This document shows, piece after piece, positions 54,779 to 64,000 of a stretch of 64,000 nucleotides of DNA. The notes beneath the pieces are model-generated. The model did not search any database, was not told the DNA's origin, and saw only the letters and a list, made by a program, of their open reading frames with translations. The position numbers and the translations under genes are program-made. Numbering within the stretch: the stretch's first letter is position 1; each line of letters begins with the position of its first letter. This DNA comes from Patella vulgata (taxonomy: Eukaryota > Mollusca > Gastropoda > Patellidae): positions 74,395,730 through 74,459,729 of the forward strand of contig NC_065880.2 of the NCBI RefSeq assembly GCF_932274485.2. Direction: 5' to 3'.

Positions 54779-54835
54779 TCTAATCAGATGGTTGGTGGGG
54801 AAAAATAGGATGTTAAACCCCATTTCATTTAATTT
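54779..54835 (+). repeat. SINE-B tail fragment, plus orientation
   Basis: AAAATAGGATGTTAAACCCC followed by ATTTCATTTAATTTC. Confidence 0.75.
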
Positions 54836-55250
54836 CTAATCAGATCTCATCCTGCCAGATATTTCTACCGTTGACTCGGATCAAATTGTCTAAGATATCT
54901 TGGCTTTCAATAACAATCTCAGACATTATGTTTTAAGAATTAATTTTTAATTACATACAGAGATGTTGACATCCTTAAATGTAGGTTATTGTTACAAATA
55001 GCTCATAATATCACCAGTCATGTGTGTATGTATATATTGTAACATTTACATCTGCCTGTATCTAGACAATTTATTGATTTCTGATATAAAAATAAACTAA
55101 AGTGTTTATAAAAACTGTGAGAAGCATCAAGCATTATAAAAAATATATAGGTTAGACTGTGAAGTAAGACCTTAAAATAGACACGGAACCAATTCTACAA
55201 GAAACAATTTAAATGATCCATAATAATTTTCAAATAGTTTTTATAATTTT

Positions 55251-55553
55251 AAATGAAATGAAAAAGGGGTTTAGAGTCACCCGAGCCAATGAAGATGGGC
55301 TTATGCCATGCACTATATCCTACTTTTATTTTGAATTCCAACTGTCAAAGTTTTTTTTACGTGCACGCCAACGTATATACCGGTATATCTGGGGTGTTTT
55401 TTTGTCCCATCCGAACAAAAGGCTGTTGCTTGTTAGAGCCTCTGTCCTGTACTACTGACGGAAAATCCCAATAAACTATCTTGGCCAACACCAGGGTCAA
55501 ACCTAGGACCTCCTCGTTAGAGAGTCAGAAACTTACTCACTGAGCCACCATGG
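55251..55553 (-). repeat. SINE-B interrupted at its head by a MITE
   Basis: AAATGAAATGAAAAAGGGGT, ACGTGCACGCCAACGTATAT, ACACCAGGGTCAAACC and TCACTGAGCCACCATGGGG, where the inverted-repeat element at 55554 begins. Confidence 0.86.
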
Positions 55554-56166
55554 GGCTGACCTTAAAAATATATCTTTGTTTCGCCTAACGCGACCGACTA
55601 ACTAAAACCACCCCCGAATTAAATTATATTATTGCACTTTTCCGCGATCTTTTTATTTTATTTTGTGTGTCAACCTGAAATATATCCCGAGAGTTATTTC
55701 CCTTTACTATGGCTATGGTTTGATTCATTATTGAAACTGGTTGATCAAGACGAAAGCGTCATAGGTGTCGCTTCTCAACAAAATGGTTGCAGACGAAAGC
55801 ACGTCCATTCCCACGAAATGATTCTGCCTCTATGTCTGTGGGGCGTCGTTTTAAACATGACGACGATATTTTCAATATCCGTTTTCGAGAAAAATGAAGG
55901 CACAACCCGCACGATCGTTAAAAACGTGTTGAGGGAGTTTCAAACGTGAGTTTGTCGCAATTTGTGTGCGAGTCGTGCATCAAGAAAAATCCCGATGTCA
56001 TTGATTTGTTTGCCAATAAAATAAGACGAATGTTTGCACCCGGAAAATTATCAAGCTGTCAAATTAAGCTCTTAAAAAAAAAAATCTGAAAAAAACCCGA
56101 CCTACCGACCCTTCTCCTCGATTGTGGGTCGGGTTTGGTGAAACAAAGATATTTTTAAGGTCAGCC
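55554..56166. mobile_element. CpG-rich DNA transposon remnant, family K (613 bp)
   Basis: GGCTGACCTTAAAAATATAT, CTTTGTTTCGCC at the left mirror GGTGAAACAAAGATATTTTT, AAGGTCAGCC at the right. Base use is more GC- and CpG-rich than the surroundings. The only sizeable open stretch (105 codons, 55632-55949) has no recognised domain. Superfamily unknown; a non-autonomous element is likely. Confidence 0.8.
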
Positions 56167-56642
56167 TGGCTTCCACTACAAGAAACTATTTTAACGATCT
56201 GTAATATTTTGAAATAGGTTTTATAACTTTAAAGAGATGTATCTCAAAATCTCCAATACAATAAATCTTATTTATGTCAAAATTTCCTCTAAATGTCTTT
56301 TTTAAAATCAATGAATCCGGATCTATATCGAATAAATTGCTTTTTAGATCATGTTTCAATCAGTTATTTATCTATCAATATATATCAATAATCTGAAGGG
56401 TTTAAAACCAAATGATTACATGCAGACGTAATCATCTTGAAGAGATGAATTTAAATTGACTTATCAAATGATTTGAGATCATTTATACTTTCAATTACAC
56501 ACTCCAATACGAAAAGCTACACGATTAACATCTCTTGATAATGCCAAGTATATGTATCTTTAATAACATTAACTATCCTTGTCCAACCAGTTTCGCATAT
56601 TATGTTACAGTGGGGAAAGAAGGCTTTTTGAAAATACCTGTA

Positions 56643-56717
56643 ACAATCTGTCCCCTCAATCCCATCTTCATTAGCTCAGTGAGTGCAGAAAAGTAGGCTG
56701 TTAAACCCCATTTCAAG
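56643..56717 (+). repeat. SINE-B tail fragment, plus orientation
   Basis: CCATCTTCATTAGCTCAGTG, AGAAAAGTAGGCTGTTAAAC and CCCATTTCA. Confidence 0.8.
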
Positions 56718-57048
56718 ATGTGTCCCCTCATTAGTCAATCTATGATTATTCTGGTTTGCGGGATGATATTGATAAACTCCATTTTATTTCATTTAAATTA
56801 ATCTGTCAATTTTTATAATCCAGAGAGGAGCTGGTTAATCATGAACTACAGATTGTTCTGTTTTTCACTTTCACTATAAAGTTAACAACTTATGGCAGGT
56901 TAAAGTTTTGCCAAGATGACGATATTTTTTAGTTGATGCAAGTTGTACATTAAGCATGCTGATCCAACCAATAAATGTAAGGCTGTATATGCAATAAAAA
57001 TTAAATAATAAAATTCAGACAAGTTTTGGTTAACCATACATTCACAAG

Positions 57049-57372
57049 TTTAAAGAGGCATTATGTAAGAGCTAAATCTGCCTATTGCAGGTCTTTCTTT
57101 AGGCCTTTAATGTTATATAAACTATTATTTAGACATTTATTGCTCTGATTTTAAGTAGATTAGAATGGTTCGGCCAATTAATGATTTAATTTTAAAATGG
57201 AGAAACAAGGCTAAGGCCTGAACATCCAGTACAATAATAAATAATCACTCAGAATAAACCAATTTGAATTAAATTTTCAATACATTTATTTTGCATTATC
57301 TATTTTTGAACTATTATATTTAGAACGGCCAGCTCTTTATCTACATGTAAATCTTGCATCGTGGTTCTTTAA
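57049..57372. mobile_element. MITE family C copy, reverse
   Basis: TTTAAAGAGGCATTATGTAA at the left and AAATCTTGCATCGTGGTTCT, TTAA at the right. AGAACGGCCAGCTCTTTATC matches the other copies. Confidence 0.82.
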
Positions 57373-57433
57373 CAAAATTCATATACATGTAACTAGGTTT
57401 AAGTTATTCAGTTTGAAGGAACCACTGGATTAT

Positions 57434-57706
57434 TCACTGACTAATGAGAGAAAAGAAACAGGGTTTAACATCCACGACACAAACTAGGTCATTTCGGGAC
57501 TAATAAATGGTACAATTTCATTTCAATAATTTATTTGTAGTGGGAGGGAATTTAAAGACCGAGAGAAAACCAACAAGGTTGAGCAGGCAATCCTACTAGG
57601 CAATCCTACTTCTTGTCATGTACATGTACAAGTTTGGGACTCTATGGCAGACCTTATGATCTAAAGTGCACATGTTATACCACTTGCCCCACTCACTGAC
57701 TAATGA
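57434..57706 (-). repeat. SINE-A, full length with 14-bp TSD
   Basis: TCACTGACTAATGA lies at 57434-57447 and 57693-57706. Tail, body (with a small CCTACTAGGCAAT duplication) and a worn head are present. Confidence 0.92.
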
Positions 57707-58560
57707 ACTGTTTTGGAGAGAATTGACATGTAATTAATGTTTTAATCTGCTGTAAAACTCTACTCATCCATTTAATAATTATGGTTCCTATGTGGACACT
57801 ATAATCATTAAATTAACGTCGCCATAAATATATTAGTAGCTGTTCTCCATAAGTTACGAAATGCCATTTAAACATTATAATCATTTAGGTTTATTTTAGT
57901 ATTGGGGGTTTTGTCCGCAAAAACATTTTATGCGGGGGATTTTGTCTATAATGATTTTGTGCTAGATTCCTCATGTTTATATACCTAAAAATTTTAATAC
58001 ATGTATAGCATACACGCAGCAATTTTATCTATTAATAACAAATTTTAATTTTATGCATAACACTTGAGTGCAGAGTGAGCGTACACATAATAAATTTGAC
58101 AAAAATCACAGTGCACCAAAAAATACACAATCATGTCTAAAAATATTCTCGAATGACTTTAGTGAAAGGTTACTGCGTCTCCACTTGAGGGTCATAGTAC
58201 ACAACACAACATAGTGACTCATCTTCAAAAACCTACAACATATGGATGACAACCGATATATAGCCTGATGTCCAGTGGAAATTGATCTCTTCTTACCATA
58301 GATTTTACCAATCTACATCAATATCAATAAATGATCAAATAAACGTCATGATAAAACGACCTAAAGCCTTTCTTAACCAATCTGAATGTTGTGGTTCATC
58401 TGTCATTTATTAACCCATATGAAATTTGTTAATGAAAATGCCACTTTTGAATGAATGAATGTTTAATAAATTTGATTATTGGTCTACTGCTTGAAAGCTA
58501 ACAAAACTATATGAACATTGATTCATGTCCCAACTCGACCATATAAAATTCTAATCCTTG
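57707..58560. other. AT-rich stretch upstream of DUSP
   Basis: Nothing recognised other than short AT repeats. Confidence 0.45.
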
Positions 58561-58568
58561 AAAACTGC

Positions 58569-58972
58569 TTAAAGATACATTATGGGAGATTCAATAATGA
58601 GTTGGCAGTTCTCACTATAATAGTTAAAAACTAGATAATGTAAAGGCAATTTGCTGAAAATTTCATTCAAATTGATCCACTACCATCCGAGAACTAAGCG
58701 ATTGAAATTTTCGCCTAGCCTCGATCGTTATTACTAAAGTCAGTACGATAACAGCATCATCTTGATTATCCATTTAATCATTAAATCATGAAGGAAAGTT
58801 ATGCAGTAAATCGGCTCATAATCCACTAAAGATTGCAGGCTAGCGATGCCATCTAGAGTTGATTATGGTCTGGATAGGTTAATTAATGTCTAATTAATAA
58901 TTTAGATAACATTTCAGGCCTAAAGAAAGACCTGCAATAGACAGATTTAGCTCTTGCATAATGTATGTTTAA
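58569..58972. mobile_element. MITE family C, complete copy
   Basis: TTAAAGATACATTATGGGAG start; CTCTTGCATAATGTATGTTT, AA end; GTTAATTAATGTCTAATTAA inside. It is the same orientation and structure as 35573-35965. Confidence 0.85.
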
Positions 58973-59852
58973 TGCCCCTCCAATACATGTACTTGACAAA
59001 ATATACTAACTTTAAATCATTGAAATTTAACTATTTTTAAATGATTTCTGAACATATACATATGTGATTCTATTTCTTGAAAACTATATAAATCAACAGA
59101 TATTGCTGTAGAAAGATATTATTTCAGAATTTCTTACCAATCAGAACTACAGAAGCTTAAACCTTCAGACACCTTGTAGCATAATTATCAATAATTGTTG
59201 CTTATCAACTTTAACACTACTGATACATGTTGAGGAAGATGAACATACTTCCTTCATCTTACAAGTTTCCCAGGAAACCTTCAAAACTTTTCCTTAAAAT
59301 TCAAGGAGACAATTGAAACATATCATCATTAATTTATTCAAGAACAAATAAAAATTTTATTGTTAAATTAATCTACAAATGTATGTTTAATTTCATAACA
59401 AATTTTGACCATTTATTTCTCCATGTGACCTCTAATAGTAAGTGGAGGGCCGGACTATACGCAAAACAAAATCTACAAGATAAACCTGCGGACAAGACAG
59501 AATACCATACATGGACATTGCAATATCAAATCAAGTGAATGGATTCGGGCCCCTGTGCTGTGCAGTCTTGGGCCTTTAATGGTACAGACTTCACACAAAA
59601 TGAAAAAACAAATGATTTACAAGAACGTAAAATAAAGCATCTTAATTAAAATACAATTATCGTGCATTAATATACTTGATAATTATTAATAATATGTAAA
59701 TCGACAGTAACAGTCCATTATCAACATTGATTATCTCCTAATGATCTGGACTATGAACTATGAGTCAGTGTACAGTTTACAGGTTTTCTTACATAATGAA
59801 GTGAAGGTAACACAAGTAAATTGTATAGCAACCTAATGAACCCAACTCATCA
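58973..59852. other. AT-rich stretch, nothing recognised
   Basis: No exon with supporting splice phase, tRNA or repeat family copy was seen. Confidence 0.4.
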
Positions 59853-60218
59853 GAGATCAATGACATGAAATAAGGTACCATTTCAACATCCTACTGTTAA
59901 TGGGTTAATGAAGACTGGCGTACACCATACAGTGTGCCACGAGGGAAATTTTGCCTGGACAGCGGCACAACAGTCTACTCTTATTTTAAATTCTAAATGT
60001 CTGCCAACGTGTACACAGGACCTTGGTTTTTCGCCCCATCTGAACGACTATACATTGTCCCTTGCCAAGCTTTCCGTCCTGCACTATTGACCAGGAGGAA
60101 CCACACCAAAAAAATCCTGATGAACTTTCTGTCAACACAAGGGTTGAACACGGGACCTCTAGGTTAGCGAGCCTATGTCTTATTCATTGAGCCACCATGG
60201 CAACCAATCTGAGATCAA
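59853..60218 (-). repeat. SINE-B, full length with 8-bp TSD
   Basis: GAGATCAA flanks at 59853-59860 and 60211-60218. The head (TAGGTTAGCGAGCCTATG, GAGCCACCATGG on plus) and B box are well kept; the tail GGTACCATTTCAACATCC is worn. Confidence 0.9.
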
Positions 60219-60624
60219 ACTCATCAGAATAAACTATAATGGAAGAACAATTACTAATCTATTTTGTTACGTTTCAAAGAATATTGTCTCAAGTTTTCAA
60301 GAAAGTCCAGTAACAAACGTTTGCTTGAAAACATTGAGAGAATACTCTTCGAAACGTAGCCCAATTGAAATTAGTTATTGTTATAGTTTATTGCTCTATC
60401 CAGTAACTAAATGCCTCTAAAGAATTATTAAACTCATATAAAACGAGATCCAGTTCTAGACACCAATAAGGCGATCACCAATGATCAAAATGTGCAGTAC
60501 CAATCTAAGTTAGATTAATTCTATCGTACATTGGGGATTTGTGCCACTGACTGTATGACAATGGTCAATTGTTAATGGTCAATAGTAGATTTACATTTAT
60601 AAAAGTGACTTCACTGGTATTCAG

Positions 60625-60715
60625 TTTAAAGATGGCTGTGACAGATAAAAACCCATAGAAAAACAATTTGAACCTTAAAACTATTATAACATGAGACAAA
60701 AAGCACATACATGTA
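60625..60715. repeat. Repeat family I fragment
   Basis: TTTAAAGATGGCTGTGAC, TTTGAACCTTAAAACTATT and AAAAGCACATACATGT. Confidence 0.4.
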
Positions 60716-60792
60716 AAAGAACTTGATTTTGATGATAACTGAAAAGATTTTTACGAAGACTGCTATGATTTGTTTAATAAATCCCTCCTTAG

Positions 60793-60838
60793 AACAGACC
60801 TTATGATCCAAAGCGCATGCATAAGACACCTCCTTCAC
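60793..60838 (-). repeat. SINE-A head scrap
   Basis: AACAGACCTTATGATCCAAA and GCGCATGCATAAGACACC. Confidence 0.6.
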
Positions 60839-61033
60839 CTTCAAATCAAACTATGGTAATTAAATACAGCTTAAACTAAGAAATTACACATATATTCATG
60901 TGTTTATAATTGCTAAGCATGACCTGGCTCATGCACAACACCTGTCACTAACAAAATCAGAAATGGATTTCAGAAGCTGCAATATAGATTGTTGAAGACA
61001 ACCTTGCTGCATAAGTTTACAGTTGTATCCTGC

Positions 61034-61066
61034 ATAGGTGAAATCACTGAGCCACTGTGGCTCCTG
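61034..61066 (-). repeat. SINE-B head scrap
   Basis: AATCACTGAGCCACTGTGGC, the A-box end only. Confidence 0.5.
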
Positions 61067-61841
61067 ACTGTTAAGCATGTTCTAACTTGTACACAACACT
61101 TGTTACTAACAAAACCATGCTTTTAAAAATCATTGATATCTGTTGCTATATATTTACCTGCCTACATTATCTCCACAGGTATAAAATATGTCTGTAGTTA
61201 TATAGGTATTAATCTATACACATGTAGTACTATGTACATGTAGCAAATTACAACTGGATCTATCTACAAAGATTAATGACTTGATAGAGGATCTTATCAT
61301 GTACAGTAACATGTATATCACACACCGTTTATATATGGTGTATTGATATTGATACTGACCAACTGACCACTGGTTCACCTAGTGGATGACTCATACAATA
61401 AACACAGATAGATTAGTCCATCGTGTAGGACAACTTTAACTGTAGGAAATAACTTGACTAACTCCTATAGGGCCTCATGTTGAGATGGGCTATGATCGGA
61501 ACCATTATCATTTTCTAATTATTTGTAGTTATAAACTGTTTACCTGCTGGGGGTTCAGACTAAAACGCCATTTGTAAAAGCTTTCTGACAATTAATTGTG
61601 GATTCTTGTTGTTAGTATAAAGAAAACAATAACTTGAGAAATGATTGGATGATTGTGTCTCGTACTATCATCAAATAAATCAGACACTCTTCATTCCTCA
61701 CCACCTTTTTTCATTATGACTTAATTTTACTAGCCACCTTATATTTTTCTGCAATTAAAATGTGAGAAAAAAGAGGGGGTGATGGGATTTGAGGAGAGAG
61801 AGAAGAGAGATTTTTTTGTAATTTAAGGATTGCATTTAACA

Positions 61842-62255
61842 TATCTGGAAATAACACACCTGTCACAGACAATGTCAGGCACCAATTATGGTTTTGTCAG
61901 GCACAATTCCTCTGGTGCCTGTCATTTTGTAAGGCACTGATTTATCTTTTTCTAGTGTCTTTTATTAACATCTTTAATACAAAATGAAATGAAAAGAAAT
62001 GGGGTTTAATGTCCTACTCTGACTGGGCTAATGAAGATGGGCAAAGGCCATACAGTGAACTACGAGAGAGATTTTGCCGAACCACGTAACTGCGGTCAAC
62101 TCTTATATCTTTTACGTGCTCGCCAATGTGTACACAGGACCTCATTTTTGTCCCATCCAAACGACTAGACAGCTGTCCTTGTCAGGCCATCCATATCTTT
62201 AATATGTGTCAGGCCAAAAATTCAAAATGTCAGGTACAACTAGATCAAGGTCTGC
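61842..62255. repeat. Repeat family F, split by SINE-B
   Basis: TGGAAATAACACACCTGTCA, ACAATGTCAGGCACCAATTA and TTTTGTCAGGCACAATTCC before the SINE; ATGTGTCAGGCC and AATGTCAGGTACAACTAG after it. Confidence 0.78.
61970..62204 (-). repeat. SINE-B, 5'-truncated with 10-bp TSD, inside family F
   Basis: ATCTTTAATA lies at 61970-61979 and 62195-62204. The tail, GACTGGGCTAATGAAGATGG core and TTTTACGTGCTCGCCAATGT are present; the head is missing. Confidence 0.93.
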
Positions 62256-62836
62256 TGGATAACATTTTTTGAACCAAATTATGGTTTATATTAAGACCAT
62301 CCACAGTACAAATAGTTCAAATTTTTTCAGGAAAAGATGAAAGTAAAAGTTTCTATTGATGCCTTCTTAAATAAATAATGTTATTGATTGAGTGAAAAAT
62401 AACAAAATAAAAAACAAACACTCTATTAACAAAACTAATGTTGATTTGTGTAGCAGACAGAGTTTAAAGCTTTGGGGAAAAGATTCGATTCAAATAGATC
62501 TTCTATTGATTTAAATCTCAATTTACTCCAGCCAAAAGACAATAAATAATGGCCTCTGTTTAATATTTCATGTGTTACAAGATATCTTAATGGAATGAAT
62601 ATTGTACAATCAATAGACATTATTATTATATTCAAGAAACAATTTACACATTTATTTACTCTCTCCTAAAAATACAACTAGCTCCAGTAGAGAACAGATG
62701 CTAAGCTAGTTGACAGACATTTTAATTCCTAAATCGAGAAGTACATGTATTTATTTCGTTTCCAGTTAATAATATAGAAAAGGTTTATTTAGTCTTTACG
62801 TGTATGACAGATGTGAAACTTGGTAGAACCGCATTT

Positions 62837-63083
62837 CGACGGAGTAGCGTCAAAAGGGTTTATCTCGGGAAATTAGTCAAATAGACTTTTTTGCATTTTT
62901 AAAATCTCCCAATTAATATGCCCATTTCTGTCTAAGCTGTGTATCTCTACGCCAACTAGAACTGTTCTGGGAATCATGTGTCCAAATGTTGTATCTTGAT
63001 TTGTGGAAATTTTGTAATGCAAAAGGTTCTATTTCTTAATCTTTAGAAATTCTTAAATACACCCTTTTGACACTTCACCGACG
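62837..63083. mobile_element. About 250-bp MITE with GTCAAAAGGGT ends
   Basis: CGACGGAGTAGCGTCAAAAG, GGTT at the left mirrors ACCCTTTTGACACTTCACCG, ACG at the right (one small gap). No coding content. Confidence 0.75.
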
Positions 63084-63160
63084 ATTTATAGTATTAATTT
63101 ATAGATATGGTAGCCATTCAGAGCAGAGATCTATTCTCAAAGTAGATAATTCTCTGTGTA

Positions 63161-63349
63161 CAGATGGGTATTGAGAGAGAGGGAGAAATGGGGTTTAACG
63201 TCCACTCGACTCAAACTAGGTCATTTCGGGACTAACATATGGTTTAATTTTATTTCAATAATGCGCTTGCGCCTAGGGGTCTTTAGCAGTGGAAGGAAAC
63301 CGGAAGACCCAGAGAAAACCCACGAGGTTGGACAGGCAGATGGGTATTG
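63161..63349 (-). repeat. SINE-A, 5'-truncated with 13-bp TSD
   Basis: CAGATGGGTATTG lies at 63161-63173 and 63337-63349. The tail AAATGGGGTTTAACGTCCAC is close to consensus; it is cut after GGTTGGACAGG. Confidence 0.95.
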
Positions 63350-63414
63350 TACATCTAGGTGTACATGTAAGTCCATTCAAAGTAACATGGTTAAATAATA
63401 AAGTATCGCTCTCT

Positions 63415-63572
63415 AATCTTGGTGCAGGACTGAGGGCCTGGCAAGGAACATGTGTCTGGGACAAAAAAACGGTCCTGTGCCCTCCAAGGTAAAGGAACCC
63501 TTGACTTTTGGAATTTGAAATAGTAGGCTGTAGCACAGCTGTTTGGGAAGATTTTCCCCTCATAGCTTTTGT
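63415..63572 (+). repeat. SINE-B middle part, plus orientation
   Basis: ATCTTGGTGCAGGACTGAGG, GGAACCCTTGACTTTTGG and AAGATTTTCCCCTCATAGC. Confidence 0.8.
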
Positions 63573-63944
63573 ACATTGCTACGATTACCAGTATATTTCA
63601 TCTTCCTAATAAATGAAATTGTACACGATCTGTTCTTTTGGGTGTTGGGGATACTGTGTTAATATTGAATGCAAAACACAAAAATTATTAAATATCAGGA
63701 CTTAAATCAGCACCGGTCGGATGATGATGCCATGTGTAAGCTTATGCATGCGTAGAAGAAAACTATGCACAGTATGCACAAATGCACGTGTAATCAAAGA
63801 AAACGCTGATATACTAATCTTGTAGAGATAAAAGCCACAGCTACCTTTGACAGCGTAAAGATGTCTTAGTACGAGTTTAGTTTACGAGGTGAATGAGATG
63901 TTATTTAGATGAATCATACAGGCTGACTTGTAGAACCCTTTACC

Positions 63945-64000
63945 TGAGCGAAAAACCAACAAATACTAGTTTTCTTCTACCAGTCAGTTCATCCAGCTGA
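63945..64000 (-). other. Possible 5' exon of an upstream transcript (edge)
   Basis: Read on the minus strand, the right edge runs without stop (ELTGRRKLVFVGFS) into CTCAG and a GTAAAG donor at about 63944. It may be a 5' UTR exon of the DUSP gene or chance. Confidence 0.2.

Larger units (their letters stand above)
55196..56234. repeat. About 57-bp direct repeats flanking a SINE-B/MITE composite
   Basis: TACAAGAAACAATTTAAATG (from 55196) and TACAAGAAACTATTTTAACG (from 56177) start copies that stay alignable to TTTTATAAnTTTAAA. Identity is roughly 80 percent by eye. Confidence 0.75.

Noticed and set aside
55632-55949. 105-codon open frame inside family K element
   Set aside because: Lies within the inverted-repeat transposon, lacks any transposase motif, and its openness fits the higher GC content.
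56643-56700. Possible DUSP first exon reading MKMGLRGQIVT on the minus strand
   Set aside because: The sequence is a SINE-B tail; resemblance to the DUSP16 TQIVT start is coincidence.
1-64000. Bacterial-type systems (CRISPR, operons, toxin-antitoxin) or retrovirus-like elements
   Set aside because: Spliced metazoan genes and SINEs throughout; no spacer arrays, long terminal repeats or capsid/integrase-like frames were seen.

Overview
This is a gene-poor, AT-rich animal nuclear window with long introns, canonical GT-AG splice sites and dense short interspersed repeats. The genes are ordinary metazoan ones. Recurrent AAGGGAGATAAC-type motifs and tRNA-derived SINEs ending in a GTTAAACCCCATTTC tail point to a lophotrochozoan, most likely a mollusc and perhaps a gastropod. 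That assignment is inference; no taxon-diagnostic gene is present.

Two host genes are well supported, both on the minus strand. (1) Positions 16769 to beyond base 1: a MORC3/MORC4-type GHKL ATPase with a CW zinc finger and the start of a coiled coil. Fifteen coding exons were recovered; the 3' end lies off the left edge. All exon phases chain except one junction (exon 4 to exon 5). (2) 49935 to 30806: a DUSP8/DUSP16-type MAP-kinase phosphatase. Six in-phase exons give 1215 residues (rhodanese/kinase-docking domain, DSP domain with HCLAGISRS, then a C-terminal region of about 940 residues rich in Ser and Gly repeats). Its first coding exon is unresolved; a phase-compatible candidate lies at 54581-54637, or it is beyond 64000.

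The space from 16.8 to 30.8 kb between the genes is mostly AT-rich sequence. It holds the MORC promoter, probably the long DUSP 3' UTR, a hAT-like element with an 8-bp target duplication, foldback elements, and one weak minus-strand candidate coding piece (18997-19477).

Two SINE families account for much of the repetitive DNA. Family A has a Leu/Ser-tRNA-like head and a (TC)n end; family B has another tRNA-like head and an (ATTTC)n end. Both finish with the same ACGTTAAACCCCATTTC tail, so one LINE machinery probably moves both. Several copies are 5'-truncated with perfect target-site duplications. Other repeats are a decayed L1/Tx1-type LINE, at least eight foldback or MITE families, and many local tandem duplications. 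One 68-bp duplication crosses a DUSP intron/exon junction and doubles the splice acceptor. I found no tRNA or rRNA gene, CRISPR array, operon or retrovirus-like element.
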